Shown here piece by piece: positions 43,342-54,900 of a stretch of 64,000 bases of DNA. Positions within the stretch are counted from its first letter, which is position 1, and each line of letters starts with the position of its first letter. Made by a program: the position numbers and the translations under genes. The notes under the pieces were generated by a model. It was given only the letters and a program-made list of their open reading frames with translations, ran no database searches and had not been told where the DNA came from. The stretch spans positions 2,108,001 to 2,172,000 of the forward strand of contig NZ_CP022412.2 of NCBI RefSeq assembly GCF_002222615.2, written 5' to 3'. This stretch comes from Bacteroides caccae (lineage in GTDB: Bacteria > Bacteroidota > Bacteroidia > Bacteroidales > Bacteroidaceae).

Positions 43342-46300
43342 ATGAAACAATGTAAAACACTGCCATTCATGTTTCTTCGAAGCATGTTTGTGTTATTTCT
43401 TTCTTGTTTGTCCGTGAATACTTTGGGGCAATCACTGACAGTTAGCGGTACCGTTACGGACGAAAAAGGCGAACCGATTATTGGTGCCAGTGTATTGGTA
43501 ATAGGAACTACCAATGGTAGTATTACCAACTTTGACGGTATTTTTACTCTCAACAATGTAGCATCCAATGCTCAAATTACAATTTCTTATATTGGAATGA
43601 AAAGTCAGACATTGAGCGTTAATGGTAAGACTTCTTTTAAAATAGTTTTGAAAGAGGACTCTGAAGTGCTGGATGAAGTAGTAGTAGTGGGATATGGAAC
43701 CCAAAAGAAGGTAAATTTGACGGGAGCCGTTACTATGGCTGATGGCGATGTGTTGGAGGATCGGCCGATAGCTAACGTAACCCAAGGATTACAAGGAGCT
43801 ATTCCCAACTTGAATATAACATTTGATGGAGGTAGTCCTAACGCAACTGCGCAAATCAATGTCCGTGGAACAACATCATTGAACGGTGGCTCGGCTCTTA
43901 TATTGGTGGATGGAGTGGAAACTAATGATATTTCTTTGCTCAATCCACAGGATATTGCAAGCATTTCGGTGTTAAAAGATGCTTCTTCAGCTGCTGTTTA
44001 TGGAGCTAGAGCTGCATTTGGAGTGGTCTTGATCACTACAAAGAAGGGTACTAAAGGTGAGAAAGTGCGTGTGAATTACAACAACAATTTCTCCTGGTCG
44101 TCTCCTTCCAGATTGCCCGAAGGCATAAATTCCAGCAAATGGATTCATGCAATTAATCAGGCTAGTGTTAATTCCGGTGGTAACGGAGACTTTTCCACTG
44201 AATTAGTAGAAGCCATTGACAGGTATAATAGTGACCCGGTCAATAACCCTTCTGTATTTATAGACCAAACAGGCAAGTATACAGGTATAGGTCAGTGGGC
44301 GTATGCTGCTAATACAAACTGGTTCGAGGAGTTCTATAAGAAATCTGCTTTCATGCAGCAACATAATGCCAGTATCAGCGGAGGAACTGAGAAAAATTCA
44401 TATTATGCTTCTATCGGATACAAAGGACAAGATGGATTATTTGCATTTGGAGATGATACTTATAAACGTATCAATATGTCTTTCAATTTTACTTCTCAAT
44501 TGACAAACTGGTTGGAAATCACCTTCCGGACTAAGTATAACCGTAACGAGTCGGACATTCCGAATACATACGATTATATGGGAAGTAGTCCTTATCATGA
44601 AGTTTATCGTGCTTTTCCTTTTATTCCGGTTTATCTGCCGGATGGAAATTTTGCAGCTGTGGCCGGTTCTAACTTCAACTATAATATTGCAGGAATCATG
44701 GCTCAAGCAGGACGTGATATTACTTCTTCCGATGACTTTTGGTATACGGGAGCATTCAATATTACTCCGATAAAAGGTTTGTCCATTAAAGGGGATTATA
44801 CAGGAAATAAGTTTTTTAAGCAACAGAAAAAGCATCAAAATATTTTGTATCAATCACAACCGGATGGTACAAGTATTCCGCAAGGAAGTTCAAATGGGGT
44901 AAATAATGATAAGTACAATGACACTTATCAAGCTTTAAACCTCTGGGCTGAATATAAGAAAACTATCAAGCAGCACTCTTTCGGTGTCATGGCCGGATAT
45001 AATCAGGAAAGTAAAAAAATAACAGCTTTGAAGACAAAAGTTTCAGGACTGTACGACAACAATACTCCGGTCAGTGACCTTGCTACTACTTTGCAGTCTA
45101 TAGGAGAAGATGCAACGGTCTGGGCTGTACAAGGCATGTTCTTCCGCTTGAATTATGACTATTTAGGCCGATATCTGTTGGAAGTGAATGGACGTTATGA
45201 TGGTTCTTCCAAATATAAAAGCGGTTCACAATGGGGATTTTTCCCTTCTGTGTCTGTTGGTTGGAGACTGTCGGAAGAAAAGTTTTTTGAACCTGCACGC
45301 AACCTTTTTGATAATGTAAAGCTTCGCGCTTCTATCGGAACACTAGGCAATCAGGTAACAAACGGAAATTTTGACTATTTAGGTTATCTGGATAATGAAA
45401 CTTTATCTTATGTAATGGGTGGAAAAGTTATATCCGGATTGAAAGCACCGACATTGGCAAGTACCAATATTACTTGGGAAAAGGTAACAACTACCAACTT
45501 CGGTCTGGATATCGCTATGTTGAATAACCGTTTAAATGCTTCATTCGATTACTATATCCGTAATACAAACGATATGGTGATTTCTAAAACCTATCCGGCC
45601 GTATTGGGAAGTTCCGGTGGTAAAGAAAATTTGGCGAATATGCGGACGAATGGTTGGGAATTATCTGTTTCTTGGAATGATAAGATTAATAATGTCGGAG
45701 GCAGTCCGTTAATGTATTCTATCGGTGTAGGACTTGCAGACAGTTATTCAACTATTACAAAATTCGATAATCCGGAAGGAGCTTTGAATAATTACTATGA
45801 AGGTAAGCGAATCGGAGAAATATGGGGGTATGTAACTGATGGATTCATTCAGGACGAAGCAGAAGCTCAGAGAATGGCTACTATTCAGGGAGATATATCA
45901 AAGACTTGGAAAGTAGGTGACATACGTTATAAAGATTTGGATGGAGTGGAAGGTATTACATCTGCCAAGACTATCTATAATACAGGTGACCAGAAAGTGA
46001 TAGGTAACACCACTCCCCGTTATTCTTTCAATATCAATGCCAGTGCTTCCTGGAAGGGATTCGATGTGCGTGTCTTTTTTGAAGGGATAGCTAAAAGAGA
46101 TTTATGGATTGACAGCCCGGTGTTTTGGGGATTTCCGAGTAATAGCAACGTATGGCAATCTGCTGTTAATGATTACCATGTTGATAATTCTTGGAGTGAG
46201 AATAATACCAATGCCTATTACCCGCTTCCAAGTTATAGTGGCAGGAGTAAGCAAACCCAAACAAAATACTTGCAGAATGGTGCATATATTCGTTTGAAGG

Positions 46301-46548
46301 ATTTAACAATCAGTTATACAATACCTAAAGCGTGGATATCTACAGTTGGAATCGAGCAATTGAAAGTATTTGCAAGTGGCCAGAATTTATGGGTAGGGAC
46401 TAAGCTATTTAAGTATCTGGATCCGGATATTGTCAGTACACGTCAGTCCAACTCCAAAGACAATAAATTGGTGGGTAATCTTACTTCCGATGGTAAGGCT
46501 TATCCGTTTAGTCGGACCTTCTCATTTGGTATTAACTTAACTTTTTAA
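43342..46548 (+). CDS. SusC-like TonB-dependent transporter (second)
   Basis: A 1068-residue outer-membrane importer. Signal peptide ends near LGQS (about 30). A carboxypeptidase-regulatory-like domain (about 34-120, VSGTVTDEKGEPIIGASVLV) ends in LDEVVVVGYGTQKK, followed by plug (NVTQGLQGAIPNLNI, VNVRG-type region) and barrel. There is no STN domain, unlike the SusC at 19531, so no ECF link is expected. It is followed after 12 nt by SusD. The only other enzyme close by is the convergent GH3. Confidence 0.96.
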   Translation: MKQCKTLPFMFLRSMFVLFLSCLSVNTLGQSLTVSGTVTDEKGEPIIGASVLVIGTTNGSITNFDGIFTLNNVASNAQITISYIGMKSQTLSVNGKTSFKIVLKEDSEVLDEVVVVGYGTQKKVNLTGAVTMADGDVLEDRPIANVTQGLQGAIPNLNITFDGGSPNATAQINVRGTTSLNGGSALILVDGVETNDISLLNPQDIASISVLKDASSAAVYGARAAFGVVLITTKKGTKGEKVRVNYNNNFSWSSPSRLPEGINSSKWIHAINQASVNSGGNGDFSTELVEAIDRYNSDPVNNPSVFIDQTGKYTGIGQWAYAANTNWFEEFYKKSAFMQQHNASISGGTEKNSYYASIGYKGQDGLFAFGDDTYKRINMSFNFTSQLTNWLEITFRTKYNRNESDIPNTYDYMGSSPYHEVYRAFPFIPVYLPDGNFAAVAGSNFNYNIAGIMAQAGRDITSSDDFWYTGAFNITPIKGLSIKGDYTGNKFFKQQKKHQNILYQSQPDGTSIPQGSSNGVNNDKYNDTYQALNLWAEYKKTIKQHSFGVMAGYNQESKKITALKTKVSGLYDNNTPVSDLATTLQSIGEDATVWAVQGMFFRLNYDYLGRYLLEVNGRYDGSSKYKSGSQWGFFPSVSVGWRLSEEKFFEPARNLFDNVKLRASIGTLGNQVTNGNFDYLGYLDNETLSYVMGGKVISGLKAPTLASTNITWEKVTTTNFGLDIAMLNNRLNASFDYYIRNTNDMVISKTYPAVLGSSGGKENLANMRTNGWELSVSWNDKINNVGGSPLMYSIGVGLADSYSTITKFDNPEGALNNYYEGKRIGEIWGYVTDGFIQDEAEAQRMATIQGDISKTWKVGDIRYKDLDGVEGITSAKTIYNTGDQKVIGNTTPRYSFNINASASWKGFDVRVFFEGIAKRDLWIDSPVFWGFPSNSNVWQSAVNDYHVDNSWSENNTNAYYPLPSYSGRSKQTQTKYLQNGAYIRLKDLTISYTIPKAWISTVGIEQLKVFASGQNLWVGTKLFKYLDPDIVSTRQSNSKDNKLVGNLTSDGKAYPFSRTFSFGINLTF

Positions 46549-46560
46549 AATCTGTTTATT

Positions 46561-48297
46561 ATGAAAAAAATAATTATACTAGGACTAGGGGTAGCGGCAT
46601 TCTTTATGCAGGGATGCGATTTTCTGGACAGGACCCCGGAAGATATCATTGAAACCGGAAAATTCTTTGAATCTGCCAATGCCAATGCTTTAGAACAATA
46701 TTGCAATGACTTTTATCCAAAGTTGATTAACGGTCATGGTGCCCCTAAAGGGTACAATTCGATGTTGGAAGACGACTGGAACTCGGACAATATTCTTCCT
46801 TGGGAAAAGAATGATGTAAGCTTCGGACATCAGATAGCTGTAAAAAATGCTTCTGATGAAGGGTCTGATTGGAAGTGGGAGAATATTCGTGCATGCAACG
46901 AGTTTCTAATGAATTATGAGAAATCACCGGAAACAGAAATTGTGAAGCAACAATACGCCGGAGAAATCTTGTTCTTCAAGTGCATGGATTATTTTAATAA
47001 AGTAAGAAAATACGGTGATCTTCCTTGGTATGACACAGCACTGACACCTTCTGATACGGAAGAATTATATAAAGGGCGTGATTCCCGGATTCTTGTCATG
47101 GATAATGTATTGAGAGACATTAACCAGGCTATTGCATGGTTGCCTAAAAAGACAAAGGTATATAGGGTGAGTAAAGATGCGGCTTTAGCTTTAAAAGCAC
47201 GAATCTGTTTGTTTGAGGGTACTTATCGTCGTTACCATAATATAGAAAATGACACCAAATTCCTACAAGCTGCTTATGATGCTGCTGGTGAATTAATGAA
47301 ATCGGAATATGGATATAAATTGTATGAAGGAACTTCTCCCGCTACGGCATATCACGAATTATTTATTCAGGATAATTATAATACTAACACAGAGGTTATT
47401 CTATCAAAAGAATATGACCCCAAAGTTGATAAAGGTAATAATGTAACCCGGCAACTACGTTTGGGTGAAATGGCTCAAATGATGGGTATGAGCAAAGATT
47501 GTGCGGATGATTATTTGACAATAACAGGGCAACCGTATGACCAGACGGGGGTAACGTCGGTTAAAGATGAATTGGAGAATCGTGACCCACGTCTGTTGCA
47601 GACAATCGCGACCCCGTATGCAGGACCTTATACTTATTATTTGGAAGGGAAAAGAAGTTCAATATCTTCTTTCCTTGAAGGAGGGACACATTCCAGTACG
47701 GGATACGCAATTGCTAAGTTTTATAACGAAAAAGAGTTTTCCGATACTCATGGCGTAGGTACTCTGGATGCTATCATATTCCGTTATGCTGAGGTGTTAC
47801 TGATTCGCGCTGAAGCCGGAGCAGAATTAGGAAAAGATCCTGAATTGGATTTGACTGTAAATGCTTTAAGAAAACGTGTCGGATTTAATGTAAAGCTAAC
47901 CAGTTCGCCGGCAACTGACTCTAAACTGGTAGCCAAGCATCCGATTATTAAAGGAACTAATGCGGATTTGATTCGTGAGATCCGTCGTGAGCGCCGCGTG
48001 GAATTGTTCGGAGAAGGATTACGTTACGCTGATTTGATGCGTTGGGGATGTGGTGAAAGACTGGTAGCCCCCAAAGCGGGAATGATGCTATATACAGATG
48101 TTTACACACCTGAGGAAATCGCTGTATTGAAAACAGAAGTGGGAACTTATGCAGATGGAAGTTTGGATGTATATGGAAAACGTGTGACTACCCCGGCTAT
48201 ATTTGAATCTCCCAAACATTACTTATTTTCTTTGCCGTTAAACGAAATGGCTCTGAATCCTAAGTTGAAGCCAAATAATCCGGGCTGGGGAGATTGA
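46561..48297 (+). CDS. SusD-like glycan-binding lipoprotein (second)
   Basis: A 578-residue partner of the preceding SusC. The lipoprotein signal (MKKIIILGLGVAAFFMQGC, Cys19) is followed by DFLDRTPEDI, the standard SusD beginning. TPR-like helices occupy the middle, and the C-terminal family pattern is ADLIREIRRERRVELFGEG and LRYADLMRWG. A strong terminator follows. Substrate is not predictable from sequence alone. Confidence 0.95.
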   Translation: MKKIIILGLGVAAFFMQGCDFLDRTPEDIIETGKFFESANANALEQYCNDFYPKLINGHGAPKGYNSMLEDDWNSDNILPWEKNDVSFGHQIAVKNASDEGSDWKWENIRACNEFLMNYEKSPETEIVKQQYAGEILFFKCMDYFNKVRKYGDLPWYDTALTPSDTEELYKGRDSRILVMDNVLRDINQAIAWLPKKTKVYRVSKDAALALKARICLFEGTYRRYHNIENDTKFLQAAYDAAGELMKSEYGYKLYEGTSPATAYHELFIQDNYNTNTEVILSKEYDPKVDKGNNVTRQLRLGEMAQMMGMSKDCADDYLTITGQPYDQTGVTSVKDELENRDPRLLQTIATPYAGPYTYYLEGKRSSISSFLEGGTHSSTGYAIAKFYNEKEFSDTHGVGTLDAIIFRYAEVLLIRAEAGAELGKDPELDLTVNALRKRVGFNVKLTSSPATDSKLVAKHPIIKGTNADLIREIRRERRVELFGEGLRYADLMRWGCGERLVAPKAGMMLYTDVYTPEEIAVLKTEVGTYADGSLDVYGKRVTTPAIFESPKHYLFSLPLNEMALNPKLKPNNPGWGD

Positions 48298-48340
48298 TGG
48301 AGATGAACATATAAAATAATTTAGAGGAAAAGACTGATAG

Positions 48341-48408
48341 AAAAGTCGGTAGTATCGAAAAGTTTCTTCTTTCGGAAAGAAGGGGAATTGAAGATACTAC
48401 CGACTTTT
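48341..48408. terminator. Strong bidirectional terminator between SusD and GH3
   Basis: AAAAGTCGGTAGTATC (48341-48356) pairs perfectly with 48393-48408, with an inner CTTCTTTC/GAAAGAAG stem, and T-run on the plus side and A-run on the other. Confidence 0.85.
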
Positions 48409-48423
48409 TAAACACGCCTTTTC

Positions 48424-51264
48424 CTATTTTTGCAGTTGGGGAAGTTTTATCTCTGCTACTCCTACTCGGTCACTACCTAGTACAATGCGTAAATCGCTGG
48501 CAGTAGTTCCTTTGAAACGGAAGTCCAACAGTTTATTGTACTCTTTCACAGTACCGGAATATACAGTGAGGAATTGTCCGCCGCCACTCGATAGTTGTAT
48601 CTCGAAGTCAGTTTCCAGTCCGTTCTCACGGGAGAAGGCAATGGATACTCCGTCTATTTTAGCTCCATTCTGTAAGGTAAAGGTAATGTAGTCCCCTTTA
48701 TTGCCTTCCCAGAACGTAGTTAAATTATTATCAATTACATTATCTACTGTGTCTGCATTGGTACTGGCACTGACAGGAGTACTGTCCTTGTGTGTATTTG
48801 TGGCAGGAGCTTGCCCCGGCTCTACAACAGTCAGTGTTCCGTTCAGACGAATATCCGTAGAAGAAGCTCCCAGCATCAATGTGAAGTCACCCGGCTCTAC
48901 TACCCAATGCATATCTGCATTCAGCAGTTCCAGTGCTTTGCGGTCGATAGGGAAAGTGATTTCTTTCGTTTCACCCGGTTTCAGGTGTACCCGTTCGAAT
49001 CCGGCAAGGTTCTTCTCATAAGTAGTGACGCTGCTCAGTACATCACGTACATACAGTTGTATCACTTCGTCTCCTGATCGTTTTCCGGTATTGGTCACTT
49101 TACAGGTGACATAAGCCTTTTGGTTGGGAGTGATAATAGCCGGAGAGATTTTCAAGTCGGAGTATTCGAAAGTGGTATAACTTAACCCGTATCCGAAAGG
49201 ATATAATGCGCCGTTGGCACGAGACATATTGCCGTCCGGTCCCGGATTCTTGCCGCCGTCAATCTGAGAAGAAGGTTTGCAAGGGAAGTTGAAAGGTATT
49301 TGGCCTACGGTTTTGGGGAAAGTTACAGTCAGTTTTCCTCCGGGATTATAATCTCCAAAGAGTATATCTGCTACAGCTATTCCACCTTTAGATCCCGGAT
49401 ACCATGCCTCGAGAATAGCAGGGACAAACTTGTCTGCCCAGTTGATAGATAATGGACGTCCGTTGATAAGAACCAACACGACAGGCTTTCCCGTAGCCAC
49501 TACTGCTTTTAGTAAATCGAGTTGACGACCGGGTAAGTCGAGACTGCTGCGGGATTTGTTTTCTCCGCACGTGCGCTGTCCGCCACCTAGCACGACAATA
49601 GCTACATCTGCCTGTTTGGCCTGACTGACAGCTTTGTCTATTTCTTTTTGTTCTTCATCTGTCAGAGGATAGTCAATCAATTCTGATTCCGGCCAGTTGG
49701 CATCTACCAAGTCGCAGCCTTTAGTATAAAGTACATCTGCTTTATCTTTCATTTTTTCCTGAATGCCTTTTAGAACAGAAGTAACCTCTACTGCCAAAGG
49801 TCCGTAATGAGTTAGCGCATACGAATGCTCATCTGCATTCGGACCGCAGACTGCTATTTTTCGGATCTTTGAAGGATCCAGAGGCAACACATTCTTTTCA
49901 TTTTTCAAGAGTACGATGGATTCACGAGAGGCTTGCAAAGCGACTTCCTCGTTCTCTTTCTTTTCTACTTCCTCATCCGCTCCTTTCAAATCTGTCTGGT
50001 AAGGAGTATCGAATAAGCCGACAAGGAACTTCACTCTCAGAATATCACGTACACGGTCATTGATTACTTCTTCGCTTAGTCCTCCTTCTTTTACCAACTC
50101 TCTTAAAGGCAATACGTACGAATCCGGTGAACGGAATGTACAACGCACGTTCAATCCGGCTTCCACGCTTTGGCGAACGGCTTCTTTCATATCTTTGGCG
50201 GTCCCGTGTTTGGTATAAAGATATTCTACGGCATCACTGTCCGAAACGACATATCCACGGAATCCCATTTCTCCGCGCAGGCGGGTAGTCAGCCAGTAAT
50301 AGCTGCTTTGAATAGGAAAACCGTCATAGTCATTATAAGAACTCATTACGCCGAGTAATCCCGCTTCGCGGATAACTCTTTTAAAAGGATAGGCATGAAG
50401 CATCTCCACTTCACGCGGTGACATCTGCGGGTCGACACGAGCCATTCCTTCGCGTGCACCTTTGTTGTTGCTATAAGCGATAAAGTGTTTTCCGGTAGCT
50501 GCAACCTGATGATTGTGTTGCATACCCCGCACCATTTCAATACCTAATTCTGCTACCAGATATGGTGATTCTCCATACACTTCTTCATAGCGTCCCCAGC
50601 GTTGGTCACGTCCGACGTCGAGTATCGGGGCATATACATTGGTGTATCCCAACATACGCGCTTCCCGTCCGGTTATCAGTCCTACCTGGTGAATTAGTTG
50701 ACGGTTCCACGTATGTCCCAGTCCCAGTTGAGTAGGGAAGTTGGTAGCCTTGTAACTTTCCACTCCGCGAATCCCTTCGTTTGTAAAATCGGTAGGAATG
50801 CCGAGTCGTGTCTCTTCAATAAAGAAACGTTGCACTTCATTCAGCGCCCAGGCATGTTTGGATGCCGGCCATACATATTCATTGTCCGACGGTGGAAGCC
50901 CCCATTGTTGGAAACCGTTCAAGTGTTCGTCAATGGCTCCGATACCGTCCTTCCATAGTTGGTTTTTCCATTCAGAAGTAGGCAAATCATCTTTCAAAAC
51001 CCGTTTGTAACCGTAAAGAGTCACCATTTGGCAAGTTTTTTCTTCCAGTGTCATCTGACTGAGCAGGTCTTCTATACGTGCATCGATAGGTGCTGTCGGA
51101 TCTTCGTAGGTATCTTTAGCACCATTTTTATTGAAGTCTATCCATCCTTTCTTATACATTTCCGAACGGACGGGTTTATAAACATTAGGTATTTTAGTCG
51201 TTTTTTGTGCTAGGAGGAGTACACAACTTCCTAGAAATAAGCTGGTAATTAAAAGTTTTTTCAT
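48424..51264 (-). CDS. GH3 family glycoside hydrolase with C-terminal discoidin-like domain
   Basis: An exported 946-residue enzyme of the beta-glucosidase/xylosidase type. Signal region MKKLLITSLFLGSCVLLLAQ could be type I (cut after AQ) or lipoprotein (Cys14). The GH3 N-terminal barrel (about 55-400) has KHFIAYSNN and the nucleophile D342 in YVVSDSDAVEY. The C-terminal alpha/beta sandwich (about 440-650) carries GENKSRSSLDLPG, then a fibronectin-III-like domain (about 690-770). A discoidin/CBM32-like tail (about 800-946, NVIDNNLTTFWEG) is extra to the usual family length. It is convergent with the second SusC/SusD pair and probably degrades the same glycan. Confidence 0.93.
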   Translation of the reverse strand: MKKLLITSLFLGSCVLLLAQKTTKIPNVYKPVRSEMYKKGWIDFNKNGAKDTYEDPTAPIDARIEDLLSQMTLEEKTCQMVTLYGYKRVLKDDLPTSEWKNQLWKDGIGAIDEHLNGFQQWGLPPSDNEYVWPASKHAWALNEVQRFFIEETRLGIPTDFTNEGIRGVESYKATNFPTQLGLGHTWNRQLIHQVGLITGREARMLGYTNVYAPILDVGRDQRWGRYEEVYGESPYLVAELGIEMVRGMQHNHQVAATGKHFIAYSNNKGAREGMARVDPQMSPREVEMLHAYPFKRVIREAGLLGVMSSYNDYDGFPIQSSYYWLTTRLRGEMGFRGYVVSDSDAVEYLYTKHGTAKDMKEAVRQSVEAGLNVRCTFRSPDSYVLPLRELVKEGGLSEEVINDRVRDILRVKFLVGLFDTPYQTDLKGADEEVEKKENEEVALQASRESIVLLKNEKNVLPLDPSKIRKIAVCGPNADEHSYALTHYGPLAVEVTSVLKGIQEKMKDKADVLYTKGCDLVDANWPESELIDYPLTDEEQKEIDKAVSQAKQADVAIVVLGGGQRTCGENKSRSSLDLPGRQLDLLKAVVATGKPVVLVLINGRPLSINWADKFVPAILEAWYPGSKGGIAVADILFGDYNPGGKLTVTFPKTVGQIPFNFPCKPSSQIDGGKNPGPDGNMSRANGALYPFGYGLSYTTFEYSDLKISPAIITPNQKAYVTCKVTNTGKRSGDEVIQLYVRDVLSSVTTYEKNLAGFERVHLKPGETKEITFPIDRKALELLNADMHWVVEPGDFTLMLGASSTDIRLNGTLTVVEPGQAPATNTHKDSTPVSASTNADTVDNVIDNNLTTFWEGNKGDYITFTLQNGAKIDGVSIAFSRENGLETDFEIQLSSGGGQFLTVYSGTVKEYNKLLDFRFKGTTASDLRIVLGSDRVGVAEIKLPQLQK

Positions 51265-51359
51265 GATATCTTTTTGTGTTAAGAATAAATTTGCCCTGTA
51301 AAGATACTGCTTTGATATAATATTTGCTAACGTCTTCTCGTAATTTCGAAAACATTTCC

Positions 51360-51367
51360 TATCTTTG
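51360..51367 (+). promoter_or_regulatory. -7 box for tmRNA
   Basis: TATCTTTG, a TAnnTTTG match, 51 nt before the mature 5' end, no clear -33. Confidence 0.5.
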
Positions 51368-51418
51368 TACCCTTGAAAAGCGTTATAAACAAATGCTGTT
51401 TTGTACGAATAAGAATTT

Positions 51419-51815
51419 GGGCTTGACTGGATTTGACAGCGGGCAGAAATGGTAAGTAAGCATGCAGTGGGTCGGTAATTTCCACTTAAATCTCAGTTAT
51501 CAAAATTTTATCTGGCGAAACTAATTACGCTCTTGCTGCTTAATCGAATCATAGTAGATTAGCTTAATCCAGGCACAAGGTGCCAGGACGAGACATCACT
51601 CGGAAGCTGTTGCTCCGAAGCATTCCGGTTCAGTGGTGCAGTTACATCGGGGATAGTCAAAGGCGGCCTCGCACTTTTGATGAAACTTTAGAGGATAAGG
51701 TGGGAATTGATGGCTTTGGTTCTGTTCCTGCACGAAAATTTAGGCAAAGATAAGCATGTAGAAAGCTTATGATTTCCTCGTTTGGACGAGGGTTCGATTC
51801 CCTCCAGGTCCACTA
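51419..51815 (+). ncRNA. ssrA: tmRNA (ssrA)
   Basis: Rescues stalled ribosomes and tags incomplete proteins. The 5' tRNA half begins GGGCTTGACTGGATTTGACA. Its first 7 nt pair, with two G-U pairs, to CAGGTCC at 51805-51811. The T-arm GAGGG-TTCGATT-CCCTC lies just before. The tag frame (51514-51543) reads GETNYALAA then stop, the typical Bacteroides tag. After the discriminator A the sequence is CTA, so the CCA end must be added by the tRNA nucleotidyltransferase. About 397 nt, one-piece form. Confidence 0.97.
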
Positions 51816-51825
51816 TCAATGAATT

Positions 51826-51849
51826 AAACCTCTGGAAGCAGAGGTTTTT
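51826..51849 (+). terminator. tmRNA terminator
   Basis: AAACCTCTG-GAAG-CAGAGGTTTTT, a 9-bp stem with a 4-nt loop and T-run, 11 nt after the tmRNA 3' end. Confidence 0.85.
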
Positions 51850-51914
51850 CTTTTTGATAATCGTTTTCTCCCATTCTATTGGGGACTAAATTCAATATTA
51901 CAACAGTTTTTTTA

Positions 51915-51922
51915 TATCTTTG
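51915..51922 (+). promoter_or_regulatory. -7 box for hybrid sensor gene
   Basis: TATCTTTG, 29 nt before the ATG and after the tmRNA terminator. The -33 element is weak. Confidence 0.5.
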
Positions 51923-51951
51923 ACTGTTGATTTAAGTCAAATCTATTAATT

Positions 51952-54900
51952 ATGCAAAAACACACTGTCTTTTTAATCATTTTGCTTATGCATTTTTTCC
52001 CTTTGGCACAGGCAAATGAGTATACTTTTAAACATATAACATCTGCTAATGGATTACCACAGAACTATGTACGTTCTGTTATACAAGATTCAAGAGGGTT
52101 TATGTGGTTTACTACTTTTGACGGTATAGTCCGGTATGATGGATATTCTTTCAAAACCTATCGTCGGTATGATAACGGATTAGATACCGGATTAATGTTG
52201 TACGTCACCGAAGATGCAGCCGGCAATCTATGGGTTGGTACGGAAATGGGACTTTACTGTTATGATATAGATACTGACCAGTTTACACGTATTTCTTCAT
52301 ATTTCCCGAAAGATTTCGGAATACAAAGAGCTATTCTCAAAATCAAAGCTGTAGGAGAAGACCAGATTTGGGTGTACACAGGTAAAGGGGGAATTTATCG
52401 GATTGATGTTATTGATAAAAAGAATAATAAATATCAATTGAAACAATATTTGAGTTCCTATTATTATTTTCCTAGCTTATGTATTCCTTTTAACGGATAC
52501 TATTTAACTGTGGCAGAAGGAAAAGTTTATGCTTTTGATAAAGTCCGCAATACATTTGAACGCTTTCAGGAAGATATTCTCGAAGATGTTGATCAAATTT
52601 TTGTACACAAACAGCAACTCTATCTTCTCAAAAAAGGCTTAGCATACCTTTATAATGAGAAAACATCGACTCTTTTCCAACTGACAAACCATCCGGGGAG
52701 AGAGTTGTTCATTTCTTCGGATAACCAACTTTGGGTATCTAGTTTCGACGGTCTGTATCGTACGTCTTTGAAAGGGCTTACTCCGGAACGGGCTATGGAA
52801 ACTGTTTTTAGTGGTAATCCCTGGACGACTTCATTTACTGAGGATAGTTTTGGTAATATATGGATTGGCACTTATCGTAACGGAACATTTTGCTTCCACA
52901 AGAACCAGACTCCTTTTCAAAAAAGTATGTCTGGCAAAAACATCGAATGTATGTCAACGGACCATTCCGGCAATTATTGGATAGGCAGCCTGAATGGTGA
53001 GGTATGTGTACTTGACTCCACACAAAAACAAATAATGGGGAAGACGATTTTCCCCAATGACATGATACATACAATTTGTGGTCAAGAGTCTTCAAACAAA
53101 GTATGGGTTGGTACCATGTATGGCCTTTATGAAGCATGGATAGAAAGTAACAAACAAATTGTTTATCAAAAAACTTCGGGAATAAATATCCCTTCTATCC
53201 GAAGTATTGTGCAGGACTCTTGTTTCTTGTGGATTGCATCTTATAACAATGGGGTTACTCTTTATAATTATTCTACTCAACAAAGTGTTGTAACTTATAA
53301 AACTGATTCTGAAGTTTTGCCTCTTCCCTCCAATACTATACGTACAATTCTGAAAGATAGAGAGAATAATTTATGGGTTGGTACGGCAGAAGGACTTGTT
53401 GTGTTAAATGGCAAAGAACGTTTCACATCTTCTCCCATATTACGGAAATTTAGCTTTGCCACTCATCAGAATAATCTGTTGTTTCAAGATAACATCGTTC
53501 ATATTCGTGAAGCCAAGAATGGTGATATATGGGTAGGGACTTTAGACAATGGATTGTATTATCTGAAACGTAATCCCTCTACTAATGATTGGAACTATCA
53601 ATGGATTAATGTTCAGAAGGGGCTTTCCAATAATTGTATCAAAGCTATATCGGAGGATACTAATAATTTTATCTGGGTAGCGACTAATAAAGGATTGAAC
53701 AGGATTGATCCTCAAACGTTGTCCGTCAAAATCTACCAACTAAATGACGGGCTTGCAAATAATGAGTTTAGTGAAAGAGCTTATATAGAAAAAAGGAATG
53801 GAACTTTATATTTTGGCGGCATTAACGGTATTACCTCGTTTATTCCTGCTGTGTTTACGGAGGATACTATTCTTCCCAAACTTTCTTTTGTCAATCTTTC
53901 CATAAATAATAAGACTCTGAAAGTCGGAGAAGAAGTGAACAGGCAGATTCTATTGGAACGCTCCATTCTTAATACTGATAAACTGACATTATCCAGTCGT
54001 AACAATAATTTTTCATTCGACTTCGTTGCCTTGCATTTTACCTCCACAGATAAAATTATTTATAAGTATAAGTTGGAAGGGTTTGATAAAGAATGGATTA
54101 CTAGCGAACAAGGTAATCGTTCGGCAAAATATACTAATATACCTCCCGGCAATTATCTTTTTTCTGTGAAAGCCTCTTGCAATGGTGAGACTTGGTCGGA
54201 ACCACTGAAAATGGAAATTCAGGTTTTGCAGCCGCTTTTACTCCGGTGGTATTTTATACTATTATATATACTTATAAGTATATTCATTGTATATATGATT
54301 ATCCGGAATTTCAAGATTCGTGAGAAAAGGAAGAATGAACTCTTTCTTGCACAGAAAGAAAAACAACAGATACGGGAACTGTCAGAGATGAAAATGAATT
54401 TCTTTATGAATCTGTCACATGAATTTCGTACTCCGTTGACATTGATTATTTCTCCTCTGCAAAAATTACTTTCTACGCCGGATATCTCGAAGGATGAATT
54501 GTATCGTCATCTGATGAACATACAACATAATAGTTCTATATTATTACGTTTGATAAATCAGATACTTAAATTGTCTAAGCAAGACAAAGGCAAACTGGAT
54601 ATCGAACTACGGGAGGGGGATATCGTGGAATTTTGTAGAAATTGTTTCTCACAATTCCTTCAAATAGCTCATGACAAGCAGATACAGTTTGCATTTAATA
54701 CAAATGCCTCTTACATTCTTTTGTTATTTGATGCATATAAAATGGAAGAAATTCTGTATAATCTTCTTTCCAATGCTATCAAGCATACGCCTGACGGAGG
54801 TTCTATCACATTGGATGTCATGGAACAAGAGAAAGGTGTTTCTATTCACATAACCGACTCGGGTACGGGAATGACAGAAGAAGTGAAAAAACATATTTTC

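Noticed and set aside
51419..51815. Integrated element at ssrA
   Set aside because: No integrase, no duplicated ssrA 3' end and no phage genes are visible on either side within the window.
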